DNA of 64,000 nucleotides. It comes from Rotaria socialis (Eukaryota > Rotifera > Eurotatoria > Philodinida > Philodinidae). Location: the NCBI GenBank assembly GCA_905331475.1, contig CAJNYU010001434.1, positions 66,657 to 130,656 of the forward strand, read 5' to 3'. The position numbers were made by a program, and so were the translations under genes. Under the pieces are notes generated by a model. That model did no database searches. It worked only from the letters and a program-made list of their open reading frames with translations, and was not told where the DNA came from. Of the stretch, positions 23,153-35,145 are shown one piece after another (the stretch's first letter is position 1; each line of letters starts with the position of its first letter).

Positions 23153-26081
23153 TGTTCTCTTTATTTGAACATATAATACGAAGGTGCTATTCAATATACA
23201 AATAAAAATTTATTTTATTTTTCCTGTAGCTCTTAGATTCGATTCATACTTACAATGAATATCAAGCAATGATCAATTTAATTCATACTTACTATTAAAG
23301 TATGCGCAACGGAAATCTTCTGTACTCCTGATAGTGCATTTCTATTAAACATCTGTTGTTCTCAGACGTATCTAGTACGTCACAAAAGGAAGTGAAATTT
23401 GTTTTTGTCGAGAAATATTAACAGTTACATTTTTTGTTTTAAACTAATGTTTGTTCGTATAAAAAAAATCGTTTAATAAAATATAATGCTTTCTAAAAAT
23501 CTATAGTAAAGTTTTTCTGAACGAATAACAGGAGGTTTTGTATTGTAACTTAAGAACATTCAACATATTTATAGGGAATGTGTTCGAAATTCTAGTAACA
23601 TCTAGTGCTCCTTTTGAATTGTTGATGCATAGAGATCGTTGAGTTATATAAGAAACCCATGCGTTATAGGCAATGTTCACAATATTATTACTGTCAAATA
23701 TTAGAAGAAATGGAGTCGACCTATTCACTTTTGTGAGTACATTAGATATACTGTTAATATCTTAAAATTCAAATATATCACGCCGAGTGCGTCATAAGCA
23801 GCTCATTTTACAGAATTTTTTCCTTTGTTGGCAGGACGCTTAAATTTAAATCAAATATTCTCAATGTTCTTAGATTACAACGCATCACTTTTGATTCTAA
23901 ATGAAATATATATTTAAATTTCATCTCCTATTTAAACAATTCGTTACTATAATCGAACGAGGAATAGTTTCGTATTAGTCGTTTATCTGTAACAAATAAT
24001 AATTGTGGTATCTGTGCATAGAACAGAAAAATTAATAAAATCTTACATGAAATGGAAAATTCAATTTATTAATGCTTTCAATGATAATCATGATAACCTA
24101 GCCTGTAAGTTAGTTGAAAAATTGAATATTACCCTTGGTTCTGCATCCTATATTTCATAGAGAAAAAGAAAAGAACACATGATTGTCAAATAAATCAAAG
24201 TCAATATTAAACGAAGGTTCAAGATTTTTAACATAATGAAACTTGATGAATAAATATTTGAAAGAATTACATAGCTATGCTCTTCAAATATCGAGAACGA
24301 AAAAATATTATCAGAATGTGAAGCAAAATGAATCTTTTTATTCGATCGAAAACTTATTGTACTTTTTCAGTATTCAAATGAAGGTATATAGGGGAAAAAA
24401 TACATAATATCGTCTTTTACTACTTCAAACCTCATAAAAGAGTTTACATTTCGAACATTTATTCATAAAATTTGACACTTCCAATAAATGAATTCTATTG
24501 AAAATTCAAAAAGTATAGCGAGTTTCGATTTGTGTCATTGAAATACATTTTTGTTCTAATCGCGTTTTGATGCGAAAAATAACATGTAAGACGCTAGATC
24601 CAAATACGAATATAATGTAGATTTGTAATCGCTATTAAATGTATTTTTTTATAGTGAGAATAATTTACCACATGTATCTATTAATAAAAATACACAGAAT
24701 CGAATCATAACTCTTCCATATTTTTTCAGTCGACTGGTTCTATGATGTATTAATTAATTAATTAATTAATTAATTAATTAATATGTGATCGATTTTATTT
24801 TAATGTAGGAATTTTTTAAAATTTCCTTTTTATTATTTATATTTTAATATAGCATTTCTCTTCAATGATTTGATTAAAAAAACCATGTAGGTTAATCAAA
24901 CCACATATCACAAATGCATTAATATGTAAAAACACAGTTTTCAAATAAAAATTGTTCTATTAAGAATGTTTTCTTTCCTTTTTGCCGTTTATATAATTAC
25001 ATATCTATATTAATAAACAAATAACGACGTATTAACAATAGTAATAGTATTCAGTGAAGGAGAAGATTTGATTATTTGTAAAGATCCAACGCGACTATAT
25101 GGCATGACAAGATAGACTTCAGAAAACTAAATAATAGAAAATTGTTAATAATCAATTTTTAGTTGTTTTTTATTTTATACGAACCACATATTTACTCATA
25201 CAAAGTAAAATTGCATTTATAAATGACCAAAGTGATAGGATCAATAGTAAAAACGTAGCCGTTGCTAATGTCCATCGTTTGCAAGTCATTTAGTCTGAAC
25301 AAACCCGAACCCGAATCTTATGTTTTACTACTACATCGAATATTAATTATTAGAGCCAATCAAATATTATGACTACTGCCTCTATCGTATATATCGACTG
25401 TGATTGGCCAAACAGGCTGAAAGCTTTTTGACTTGATCGATAGGTAAAAGGTATAGCCTTGCTCTGGTTAGAAAAATAATATTCCATTAAAATTTGAATA
25501 AAACAAACATTCATTTACAACCGTTATTGTAAACAGATCAATAACATTCACAATTGAAATGTGATAAAAAAAAAGAAGTTACACTGATTCTAGTATAGAT
25601 CTCACAAGACGAATTTTTGTCGTCATTATTTCACGAAAAAAATTCCATAACATTATTTTATTTCCTTTCTTATCTTTTGAATTTTATTTGACTATAATTT
25701 ATTAGCAGTTAAATTAAATATGCGTCCCTATTAGTGCGAATAACATGACTGCATCAGTACATATATGTAAATTAGCCGATGAAGGTTATTTTTTTTCCCG
25801 TTGGTTAATTGAATTAAATTCATCACTTAGCGTTTTATTGAATTTTCAAATGAAGAGAATTTTGTTGTTGTTGCCTAGTCGCCTAGTCTTTAATATATTA
25901 ATTTGTGAGTATAGTATACAAAAATTATTGATAAAAATTCATGTCTTTGTCTATTAAACAAAAATTCTTATTTAGAACTTCAAGGCTATATTGAAACAAA
26001 AATGAACTTTACATATGAGAATAAAAGAGTAATCCTATGATAAATATACCTTTTTTTCGTATTATTTATTAATCAATGTTT
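23153..26081. other. 2.9-kb intergenic region
   Basis: AT-rich, with a TTAA microsatellite at 24749-24782. A frame at 25745-25904 (begins MTASVHICKLADEGYFF) has plausible codon use and a GTGAGT donor at its end. Joining it to the next acceptor (about 25975) gives an immediate stop, so it was not called as a gene. Confidence 0.45.
24749..24782. repeat. (TTAA)n microsatellite
   Basis: About eight perfect TTAA units in tandem within AT-rich intergenic DNA. Confidence 0.9.
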
Positions 26082-26279
26082 TTATCTGTGATATTCGATA
26101 TAGTTTACAGTATTTTTTTTACTCATGCAAACTACTTTTAGTCGCATACAAGATGAATTGTCTTGTATTCGACATAATTCAATTTTGATATCATGATAAA
26201 TTGATTGGCTATTTTTAATACGTTTATTAATATGTGATGATTCATCAAGAGACAAAACTTCTTTTTTTTTCTCCGTCAT
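26082..26279 (-). CDS. small hypothetical protein, 65 aa
   Basis: ATG at 26279 and TAA at 26082. The protein is hydrophilic and lysine-rich at first (MTEKKKEVLSLDESSHINKR), then QSIYHDIKIELCRIQDNSSC, with three cysteines. It has no signal peptide or TM segment. Codon choice (TCA, CAT, AAT, GAT, TTA) is like that of the confident genes, and an AATAAA on the minus strand lies within 30 bp after the stop. Further exons upstream cannot be excluded. No family recognised. Confidence 0.35.
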   Translation of the reverse strand: MTEKKKEVLSLDESSHINKRIKNSQSIYHDIKIELCRIQDNSSCMRLKVVCMSKKNTVNYIEYHR

Positions 26280-26788
26280 TGTATTTCTAACTAATGCGTA
26301 TTTATGTCTGAAGCAAGTGTGTGTGGGAGTTGAGCATATACCCGGTAAGAATACACATATATAGACTCATACAAGCATGGGACACGACAACAATGTCGAC
26401 GGTTTACTCATTATACATTTTCATCGACATGAATTTCTGAGTAAGAGAAAGAAAAAAAACCGCACAATGGTTACTCAGATGTGTCGCCTGTCTGTTCCTT
26501 TTCGTTCGTTTTTTTTTACTTCGATTCTTTTTTCTCCTGTCGTCGCTTTATGTGCACACACAAGGCAATAGTGGCCAAAAAAAAGAAAAAAGAAGAAAAG
26601 ACTCCATGTATACGTATGTGTACATATACACACAAGTCTGTAGTGACGGTGGGAGTTTGCGCTTTTATAGAATTAAAAAGAGAAGCAAAACCATGAAAAA
26701 AATACTTCGAATTTTTTTTTTCGCTTATCAATATACTTTTAGTATTGTTGATAACATTTCTAGTTTTTATGCACATACTCTATTTTAG

Positions 26789-29700
26789 ATGACAACCATG
26801 CATCATCCTCTATTGGTTTTAATAATAATATTATTTATTGAAATAATTAATTGCCAAGTAGCATTTAAATCTTTATGCTCATCTGAAGAAGTTGAAGTAG
26901 CTGGAATGGCGTCAGTGGATGGTAGCAATGAATTTGAAATAGATCTTTATCAATCAAAATTTTTACCTGAAGATACAGTTTCATGTTAGTAACACAGATT
27001 ATTTTTTGATTAATTTTTGTTTATTTATTCTAGTGTCAATAAAGCAAAAACGTCGAAATTATGCAATTAATGAATTTGTTTTACGTGCATTTGATTACGA
27101 TGGAAATGTTATTGGTCGATTTGATAATACACAAACGGGCGATTTAACTTTAAATCATCATACATGTTCAAATGGTGCCAATGTAAAGAATTTTTGTCTT
27201 TTGAAAGGTTTAATTTAATTTCTATGTATTCAGGTTGTTTACGCCGACCAAGTAGGAAGTCGTGGCTATAGTGAAGTTCCACTAGAATGGAAAGCTACTG
27301 GTATTCATCACAATCTCGATCAAGTTGTTTTTAGGTAGATTTTGCTAATTTTCTTTCGGAATATTTTTTATTTTTCATTCTAGAGCAACTGTTGTTTCCA
27401 ATCGACAATTGTATCGACTGATTTCAGCTCCTTTAAAACGAGTAAATAGTCATTTTTATTTTCGATCATTATTTTATAAGATTTTTATTTATTATTAATT
27501 TTTTTCAAGCGTCTATCATCGGAAATAATACCTTATCACGATCAATCGATCAATATTGATTATTGTGGTGAATCTCAAGGTTGTTTGATTGTTCCACAAC
27601 AATGTAATAATGATGCTAAATGTGATTATGCACTTTCGTGGCAAGCTATCGATGCGGAAACAGCTAAATTTCATATTGTGGCCAGAGCACAAGGCTTTGT
27701 TGGTGTCGGTTTTTCAAATGATGAAAAACGGGTAAGAAAATCTGAAATATTAATATTCGATGAGAAAATAATTTTTTGATTTAACTTATATCAATGAAAG
27801 AATTTAAGGTGTATATTTAAGCAACTCTCTGAAGATGTCATATGGATATTCTTCAATTCTCTAGAAATTTCTTATTATTTAAGAGTATAAGATCATTTTG
27901 CTTAGTCTCAACAATGGAAACGTATAAATAGAATAAATAAATCATCTATTGATCCCTCATTCAACTCCTAGAGTCAAATAAGCAATCTTGTCTTTGATCT
28001 ATTTTGATCAATGGTCTAGTTGAATGATGATTCTAATCGCGTAAGTTGAAAAGAATTTCGTGTTTATTGAAGGGTGATGATCAAGTTATTCTATGTACAA
28101 AAGATGCTGAAGGATATGTCTATGTACACAATATGTTCGTCGGTGTTCAAACTCCACAATATGTCTTCCGCGGACGACCATCTTATGGTTTACGAGAAGC
28201 CGATAGTTATTCGAACGCAACACATATTATTTGTAAATTTTCACGATCGTTATCGCCGCATACAGAAAATTTAGGAGAAAACGATGGACGAAGCCGTGAT
28301 AGAATTGATCGAGAGAAATTTGTTGATTTAAAAAAACCTCATTTCATGTATCCAATTTATTCTGATGAAGGCTTAATGACAGCACAAGGTATGAAAAATA
28401 TTCATCGAGAAATACGAGATAATGATTTCGTTTTTTAGGAATGCGTATACCTCTTCAAGATATTGCAATTGTTAATAATCATCCAGTTGATTTCGAACGT
28501 CGCATTTGGCCCAAAACACATCCACAAGCAGCATCTGTTCTAGCTAAAATTCATGGTAGAACAAATTGGAATAATTTTATTTTAGTTGATTTCAGTGCTT
28601 TTCTTGTTTAGCTATTTTAAATATAATTGCTTGGGTTCTTCTTGCATCAGCCGGTGTTATGGTTGGCCGTTATTTTGATTCACTTTGGCCAGATTATGAA
28701 CGACTGACTGTTGTGGATTCTGCTACTGGTGCTGTCACAGGAGAAAAGTATCAACAACGTCGACGATTTTCATATTTTACAGTAATTAATTTGAATAGTT
28801 TACTTGCCAACATACGATTCTTCATTTCTTTCGATAGATTGTACCACCGCTTATGATTGTTGTAGCGATTTTAACATGGATTGCATTCTTTTGTATTCTT
28901 TTTGAACTCGATTGGAAGTGGACCTATGGAACACATCATATGTGGCATTCAATTCTTGGTGTTGTTGTACTTATTTGTGCGTTTTTTGCTGTACGTAAAA
29001 AATTATTTTTTATAGGTTTCTATCCCTTATCGAAAAATGTGTTTATGAATGAAATACTCAAAGTGATAGTTATAATATATTAGTTCGTATTACTGATAGC
29101 TTGTATTAGTCGAAGTATCTAAAGTGAATCAATAAATAGGTACTCTATACGACCATGATTTGTAAAAAGACTGCACCGTTTTCAAATATAAGCTTTGCAA
29201 TTTTCTACATAACGTTACTAGAGAATGTTTTCTCCCAGGAGCAAATATTTTGGAGTCAACTTTTTGAAGATTATAATAAATTATACTGAGTAACATAGTT
29301 TATACTTATTTTCCTTCTAGCTATTGCTGAAATTGATTAAAATGACTACAAAACTTTAAGAAAACATTCTAAGATGATTTATATCCTATTTTTTTCTAGC
29401 CCATTGTTGGTGTTATGCGACCAATACCTCGTACAAAATCTTATTGCGTTTGGTACTGGATTCATTGGGTGATTATGTCGTTAGCTCATTGTCTTGCCAT
29501 TCCGGTTATATTTCTGGGTATGGATAATCGTCGTTTAGATTTATGGACATGGTGTTCATGGTTACTATTTGCTTGGTGTATATTTCATTTTATTGTTCAA
29601 CTTATTTTTGAAATTCACGCTTGTTGTCATGCACGACAAGAATATGATCGTAAGTTGAGTTTTATTTGAATGATTATACAAATGGAAATTGTTTTAGGCT

Positions 29701-29925
29701 TGCAAGGAGTAGAACATTATTCGGAGAAAAATGTAGAACTTCGAATAAGAAAAGAACGTATACCTGTAAGTTGAAAATTTCGTATTGGTTGAAAATATTT
29801 TTCTTTTGCTTTTTAATTAACAGGGTGAATCATGGAAACCAGCGCTTTTAGGTATTTATTTATGTATCACATTAGTTGTGGTGATTATTCTTATACTTGC
29901 TGTTATCTTCTATCAAGGTTATTAG
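26789..29925 (+). CDS. ferric-chelate-reductase-1-like protein (Reeler-DOMON-cytochrome b561), twelve exons
   Basis: Exons: 26789-26984, 27034-27182, 27234-27334, 27384-27441, 27510-27731, 28073-28388, 28439-28555, 28612-28781, 28838-28990, 29400-29649, 29698-29765 and 29824-29925. All are GT-AG and in frame, giving 633 aa. A signal peptide (LLVLIIILFIEIINCQ) is followed by a Reeler-like domain (to about 165), a DOMON domain (about 180-330; CDYALSWQAIDAETAKFHIV, GFVGVGFSND) and a b561 core (about 380-560). Heme-ligand histidines are His386 (AKIHA), His480 (MWHSILG) and His516 (WIHW). The expected helix-II histidine is absent, since the sequence there is YFTIVPPLMIVV with Val445. A last TM segment ends the protein. 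The family moves electrons across membranes to reduce ferric iron. Introns 5 and 9 (341 and 409 bp) are unusually long for this gene. Confidence 0.9.
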
Positions 29926-32556
29926 CCCTTTTTTGTGCCTCCGATTTACAAATATATGAGTTGAATCTGACTAATCGAACTTCTTTTTCTGTATACTGTT
30001 TGAGCAATACGAAGATTATGCTTATATTGTTCTCTTTTTACTCAAGATTAGATTAGATACAAAGTGTGTTTTTAATTGTAGAATTCGTTTGTTTTTTATC
30101 TTTTTTTTACAGTATTCTTATAATATTCTGGTTTTGCTTCTTCATTTTCTTACATGTGTGACAGTGAGTATTCGAAAAATAAATTTTCTGTTTTTTCTCT
30201 ACTTGAAAAAAGATTTGGGCATCTAAAACATCATCATTAGTAGAGTCTATCGAAATTTTCTAGGTTTTCTCATGCACTTTATTATAGTTATGAATAGAAA
30301 AAAGTATTTTTGAAATATCTTAATTATTAATATCTTGGGAATTTGCCTGTGTCTCTGACTATGAAAAATCTGATCATAAATCATTTAGAAAGTTTGTATG
30401 GATATGTGGCAGTATAGTTTAGAATCTAGTTGAGATTGGAATTGTAGACTATTCTATAAATGTTATGAGAAAGTGATTCATAGAAATAAAATTTTGTTAA
30501 TGAGTGATATAGCATAGTTTGATTGAGTATGCAGATTCAAAAAAGATGTTTTTGTTTCCAAGATAAATTGTGTCTATCTTTCATGATTGACGAGAGAAAA
30601 ATGACAAAGATTCTGAATAGATGTTTGTTTCAATGCTCGGGACATTGGGACATAGGGACATTGATTTTTTTCTTTCGTTCTGTATTAGAAGAAAACAGAG
30701 AAAAAGATTTTTCGCTCTCGTTATTTCGAAGTACGGGCCTCGAGCAGGTGGGATGGGAATGGAACGAGTTTTTATATCGAATGATATGGAAAGAAAGTAA
30801 ATGTTTTTTATTTAATTTTTATTGAAATTAATAAAGAAGTTTCTTATGTGACTGGTCCATTTGATGCGTTATTATCTGCAATCGTTCTTCGTTAAAAAGA
30901 ATAAGTTTATATAAAAGAAACTTCGTAATTTATGTCTAATCATTGTCTGTTTCATAGTGGCGAGTATCAATTATTAAAACTTAAATCAATAAAGGAATGA
31001 TGAGAAAAAACATTAGATATTAATAGATTCTACTAAATTCTTAAAGTGTAAATTTCGGATAAGTATTTATTTGATGATGTAACATTATTGTCATAATCAA
31101 CGAAGTGTTTCATTTCCGTTTAATATTAAAGTATCAGTTCAACAACATACATTAATTACTATATGACTCATACAAGTGATATGAGAGCGCGTTGAGATAA
31201 ATGAAAAGTAAGAAATAAAGTATTTTGTTTTGGTCACCAATTTATAAAAGAAATCTAAATTCTGATCAATTAGAAAATAGTTTGGCTAAATCTAACTCAT
31301 AGAAAAAAATTTCCATACGTATCATTCATATAATTTTATTTGCGTGCTGATTTTCGAATTTTTTTTTCTTTTCTTCACTCTCTTTTGTATCTATTTTCTC
31401 TATCTTTAATTAAATCTATTATTCCAATCTCAACTAAATTCTCATGTCAACTGTAACACATATATTTCAAAGATGATTATTACAGTGTTACCAATATTGT
31501 GTCGGCGTTTTACAAGGATTTTGTACTCGTGTGGGAAGAGGATTTTATAGACTGCTTCTCTGTTGTCGTTACAGCAGGTACCTTCGTCTGTAGTATCCAA
31601 GGGGGAAAAACTCATTCCGAGCCATTCGAATGGTTGGGAATGCCCGAATGAGATTCCCCCCTTCTTGGTAGTATCACTATATGTTGACAAGGTTGAATAA
31701 GGAATATTTTTTGCTATATGCCAAAGTTATCATGTACTGCAGTCGGACCGTAGATATAACGTGGAAAGCTAAATTTTGTGTCGAATCAACTGGTACCAAC
31801 GTATGGAAAACACTTCGTAACAAAGAAACTTTCTCAGACATAATAAGTCACCGACTTTTGTTAAAAACATTAAGAAATTCCTTCTCGCATCAACAGAAGA
31901 TTCCTATTTGTTAAGATCAGATGAATCTAAAAATGCGACCGTTTACAGGTTGTTCTCGCGCAAAAAACGGTGCCACCCATAGGCGGCGGAACGATTTCCC
32001 TCTAGGGTAGGTTCAATTTTCTAGCTAAATGAGATAGGGAAGCGGCACGGCTGCCATGATTAACCCAACTTTGAGAGGGGGCGATGTAAAAAAGCTTTTC
32101 TTCAAGATGCTGTGCTAATGGATGTCGTGAGCACCCAACAATTTCAAGCGTGAGTAACCAGTGTTGCCAGATCCACCTGATTTCGAAACCTTTTCAGGAT
32201 TTTCCGCATTTTTTTTCAATTCTTCAGAAATTTGCAGATATAAATTTCGGATTTTTGACTTCAATATCTGGGATCACTGAGGGTAACTGATAAAATCGTG
32301 CTTAAGGTAGAGTAAATTTCATTTTGTGAAATACAATGCAAGACAGTTTTTCGAATATTGTGGCTGTTACATCCCTGTCACCTCTCGATCAAGACACTCT
32401 TGGGTAGCTGATCATGAATCAACTTTTGCTACTTTTTTTCAATGTTGATTTTTTGGTAGATTTAAATTTTATAAAGCCCAATAAGTATCTTATCGAATTT
32501 CAGTTCGTATTGGTGATAAAGAAAATATGAACTAGCTTTGAAACAATACGTCATAT
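29926..32556. other. intergenic region passing into transposon-rich DNA
   Basis: 29926-31440 is AT-rich with no gene seen. From about 31500 base composition rises, with GC-richer sequence around 31970-32080 and 32370-32410. A CAGTGTTGCCAGA motif at 32159-32171 resembles a hAT terminus, but I could not find its inverted partner. Probably old transposon remnants. Confidence 0.45.
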
Positions 32557-32872
32557 CCCAGGAGAATCAGGGTACGTCGGAATCGGTCGGAACCGATTGG
32601 TTCCGTTGAATTCCAACGATTTCCTAACTAACGGATTCCGGTCCAAATTTCGTCGGGCCATTTCCGATCGATTCCCATCGGTTCCGTCGATTTCCGACGA
32701 ATTCTGGGTCGAAATTTTTCGGAACTTAACGGAATTTTTCCGGCGGAAACCGGACCGGGATCCGTTAGTTAGGAAATCGTCGAAATTCAATGGAGCCGAC
32801 CGAAAGCAACGGAATCCGTAGGATCTGGTGCCGGAAACGATCGGACCCACTGGTCGGATTGAATCTCCTGGG
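32557..32872. mobile_element. palindromic non-autonomous element, CCCAGG family copy B
   Basis: Starts CCCAGGAGAATCAGGG and ends with the inverse of CCCAGGAGATTCAATCC. AT flanks both sides (32555-32556, 32873-32874). The interior is a near-complete palindrome: CGATTTCCTAACTAACGGAT (about 32617-32636) is inverted at about 32770-32790. It is rich in GGAAYCGG and TTCCGR motifs. Two open frames on opposite strands (32551-32850 and 32597-32821) are a by-product of the palindrome. Confidence 0.65.
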
Positions 32873-32887
32873 ATGTTACTGACGCTG

Positions 32888-33164
32888 CCCAGGTCGAATA
32901 TTCCGCTCCCGGAAACGGCCGGCTCTGTGGTATTCCGGATATTTCATGGAAGCAGTATTCTGGTGAAAGGATCCGGTGACCGGATTTATCCGGTTCCGGC
33001 CGGAACCGACAGGAACCTGTCAAAACTGGTAGCCGGATACGGTTTCAGGATTCCTGCATCGAATTCCGGACAATTCCCGGTGGGTTCCGGTCGGAAACAG
33101 CGAGTTTCTTGCAGGTTTTCGCCGGAAATTCACGGAATACTGCTTCAGGAATCGTTGTCCTGGG
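32888..33164. mobile_element. palindromic non-autonomous element, CCCAGG family copy C
   Basis: Starts CCCAGGTCGAATATTCC and ends with the inverse of CCCAGGACAACGATTCC. TG flanks both sides (32886-32887, 33165-33166). GAAGCAGTATTC (about 32949) is inverted near 33135. It has the same GGAAYCGG-rich composition as copy B, which lies 15 bp away, so the pair looks like neighbouring insertions or a duplication. Not coding, although a 113-codon frame runs through it. Confidence 0.6.
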
Positions 33165-33486
33165 TGTAAGTCAGACGTGAAAACTAAACAATAATGAAAG
33201 ACTTATATATAATTGAGCCTACTCAAGCCTACCCTATTCCGAACTAGGATAGGCTCAAGCCTCGTGGTCCTACAGGCTCCGCCGCCTATCGCTGGAGAAA
33301 AGAAGACACAATAAAGAGATATGCAGAGATAGGAAAGAAAAAATGAAAAAGAGCGGTTGACGTTTGTGCATCCCGGGTTGGATTGCACATATAAGAAATA
33401 CATAATGTATAAAGACGAAACAGGAACGTATAAGAATAAATAAAGAAATAAAGAACTTGCTAGAGTACTCTCTAACACCTTCGATA

Positions 33487-33685
33487 GGGTTTATGAAAAT
33501 GCAACGTATTATACACCCTTTTAAAGTTGTTCAGTCGTATAAACGTTATGGTAAACCTTTCGGCACGCGGTATATTCACTTGATAAACCTTTTTATTTCG
33601 TCTTTTGATGGGTAGATAAAAGGGTTTATCGCATGCTGCTAGACGGTAGAAAAGGGTATATCATACGTTGCATTCTCATAAACGC
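33487..33685. mobile_element. small foldback element
   Basis: The left arm 33487-33522 (GGGTTTATGAAAATGCAACG...) is inverted against 33649-33683. An inner palindrome GATAAACCTTTTTAT ... ATAAAAGGGTTTATC lies near 33581-33632. No clear target duplication or coding capacity. It looks like a MITE. Confidence 0.55.
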
Positions 33686-34124
33686 TTTCAACGTTTATCA
33701 TTCGGCGCTTTTTTTATCAGTGTATGGTAAGGCGTTTTTAAGGTGGACGAGAAAGTCGTTTTTTTCATTAATTTATTCACTCAAACAATATAGGAAAAGG
33801 AGTATAAAAATCACCACATTCATTGAGAAACATCAATTCAATTAAAATTTTTGATCAAATAGCTTATGTACTCTGATCAGATTGAGCGGACTTCTAAAGC
33901 TAAACTTCATTAGACTACATATTTCATGAGCTAGGTAGTCCAGTTAACGTTTTTTAGAAATAGAAATCGATCGATTGTATATGTTGTTCGGTATGTATCA
34001 AAATGAGCGAAAGAGAAAAAGAGCGAAGATGTTAGCGTCACTTCATGGCGCTAACTTATCCATATCATTGAAATACGTTTTCTTTCCTTCGTTTCTATTT
34101 GATATGGATAATCTTTCTCATGAA

Positions 34125-34629
34125 CTGCAAAAAAATAGGTACTCCACGGAACCTCGAAAAAAGGTTCGGTAGACGACAAAAAGCTTGCAAATGTGTTCAA
34201 AGTTTAAAAAAAGAATAAAAGAGTCCACGAAACCTTTAAAGGATCTTACCGTGTACCCAAGTGAAGATCCTTTTTTCGTCGAAGCATTTTTAAGTTCCGC
34301 ACACCAAAAGATAGATTTTGTAGGAACATACGAAACCTTTAAAGTATCGTATTAAACCTCGTGGTTTGGTAATGGACTTCCTGTAAAACTATTATATTTA
34401 ATACGAAACTCTAAAGGTTTCGTATTTTCCTACAAAACCTATTTTTTGGTGTGCGGAACTTAAAAATGTTTCGAAGAAAAAAGGATCTTCACTTGGGTAC
34501 ATGGTAAGATCCTTTAAAGGTTCCGTGGAATCTTTTATTCTTTTTTTTAAACTTTGAACACATTTGCAAGCTTTTTGTCGTCTACCGAATCTTTTTTCGA
34601 GGTTCCGTAAAGTACCTATTTTTTTACAG
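34125..34629. mobile_element. near-perfect foldback element with about 240-bp arms
   Basis: The left arm (34125-34370) and right arm (34393-34629) are inverted copies at about 90% identity by eye. They share AAAAAAATAGGTACT at the tips, GGATCTT blocks and AAGTTCCGCACACCAAAA near the centre, with a loop of about 22 bp. The right tip reads as CACTGTAAAAAAATAGGTAC next to TA, as in Tc1/mariner-type MITEs; the left tip is degraded. The 113-codon minus-strand frame at 34398-34739 is palindrome sequence, not a gene. Confidence 0.7.
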
Positions 34630-35145
34630 TGTATTGTGTTTTCTTTCCTTCCGACCGGGACGATGTAAATAATGGCATCGTTTCTTCGACTAGAATTAAG
34701 TGCATTTATAGAATGATGCACCATCATCTTTATATACAAAATAGTCTAGTTGAAGAAACAAATGTCTTTTCTTCTTTCTGCCTTTGTTTCTCTCTCTCTC
34801 TTGCTCTCTTGTGTATGTGTGTTGTACAGTATAAATAAGAAGAAAAAAAAGAATAAACGAGAGATCAGATTAGGAATCGAAAATAGAAACATTAATTTCT
34901 ATTTTGAGAATTGATTTAAGTTACACCAGGGTCTCTGTAACATATTGTTGCTGCCATCAAATATTCAGTTTATAAATTTATAATTTATAATTTATATAAA
35001 ATTTATCTTTTACTTTTCCAGCCCCCTTGACAAAGTTGGCACTGTTTTTTAATGTTACATTTGTCTTCGAACTTGAATTAGGGGCAATTCATATTTATAA
35101 AATCAATACAGATTATTTGTAGATTTCCTGCTCAAATTATCAATA

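Noticed and set aside
25745..25957. Possible small gene beginning MTASVHICKLADEGYFF
   Set aside because: Codon use is plausible, but the only canonical splice to the next open stretch creates a stop at the junction, so no sensible product could be built.
29232..29241. CTCCCAGGAG in intron 9 of the ferric-reductase-like gene as another CCCAGG element
   Set aside because: It is a single short palindrome with no matching second terminus in the intron.
32159..32171. CAGTGTTGCCAGA as a hAT terminus
   Set aside because: No inverted partner or 8-bp duplication could be found nearby.
32551..33169. Open frames of 74-113 codons on both strands
   Set aside because: They lie in GC-rich palindromic elements, where stop codons are rare by composition; the peptides are simple permutations of the repeat words.
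34398..34739. 113-codon minus-strand frame
   Set aside because: It coincides with one arm of the 505-bp foldback and runs past its end with no gene features.
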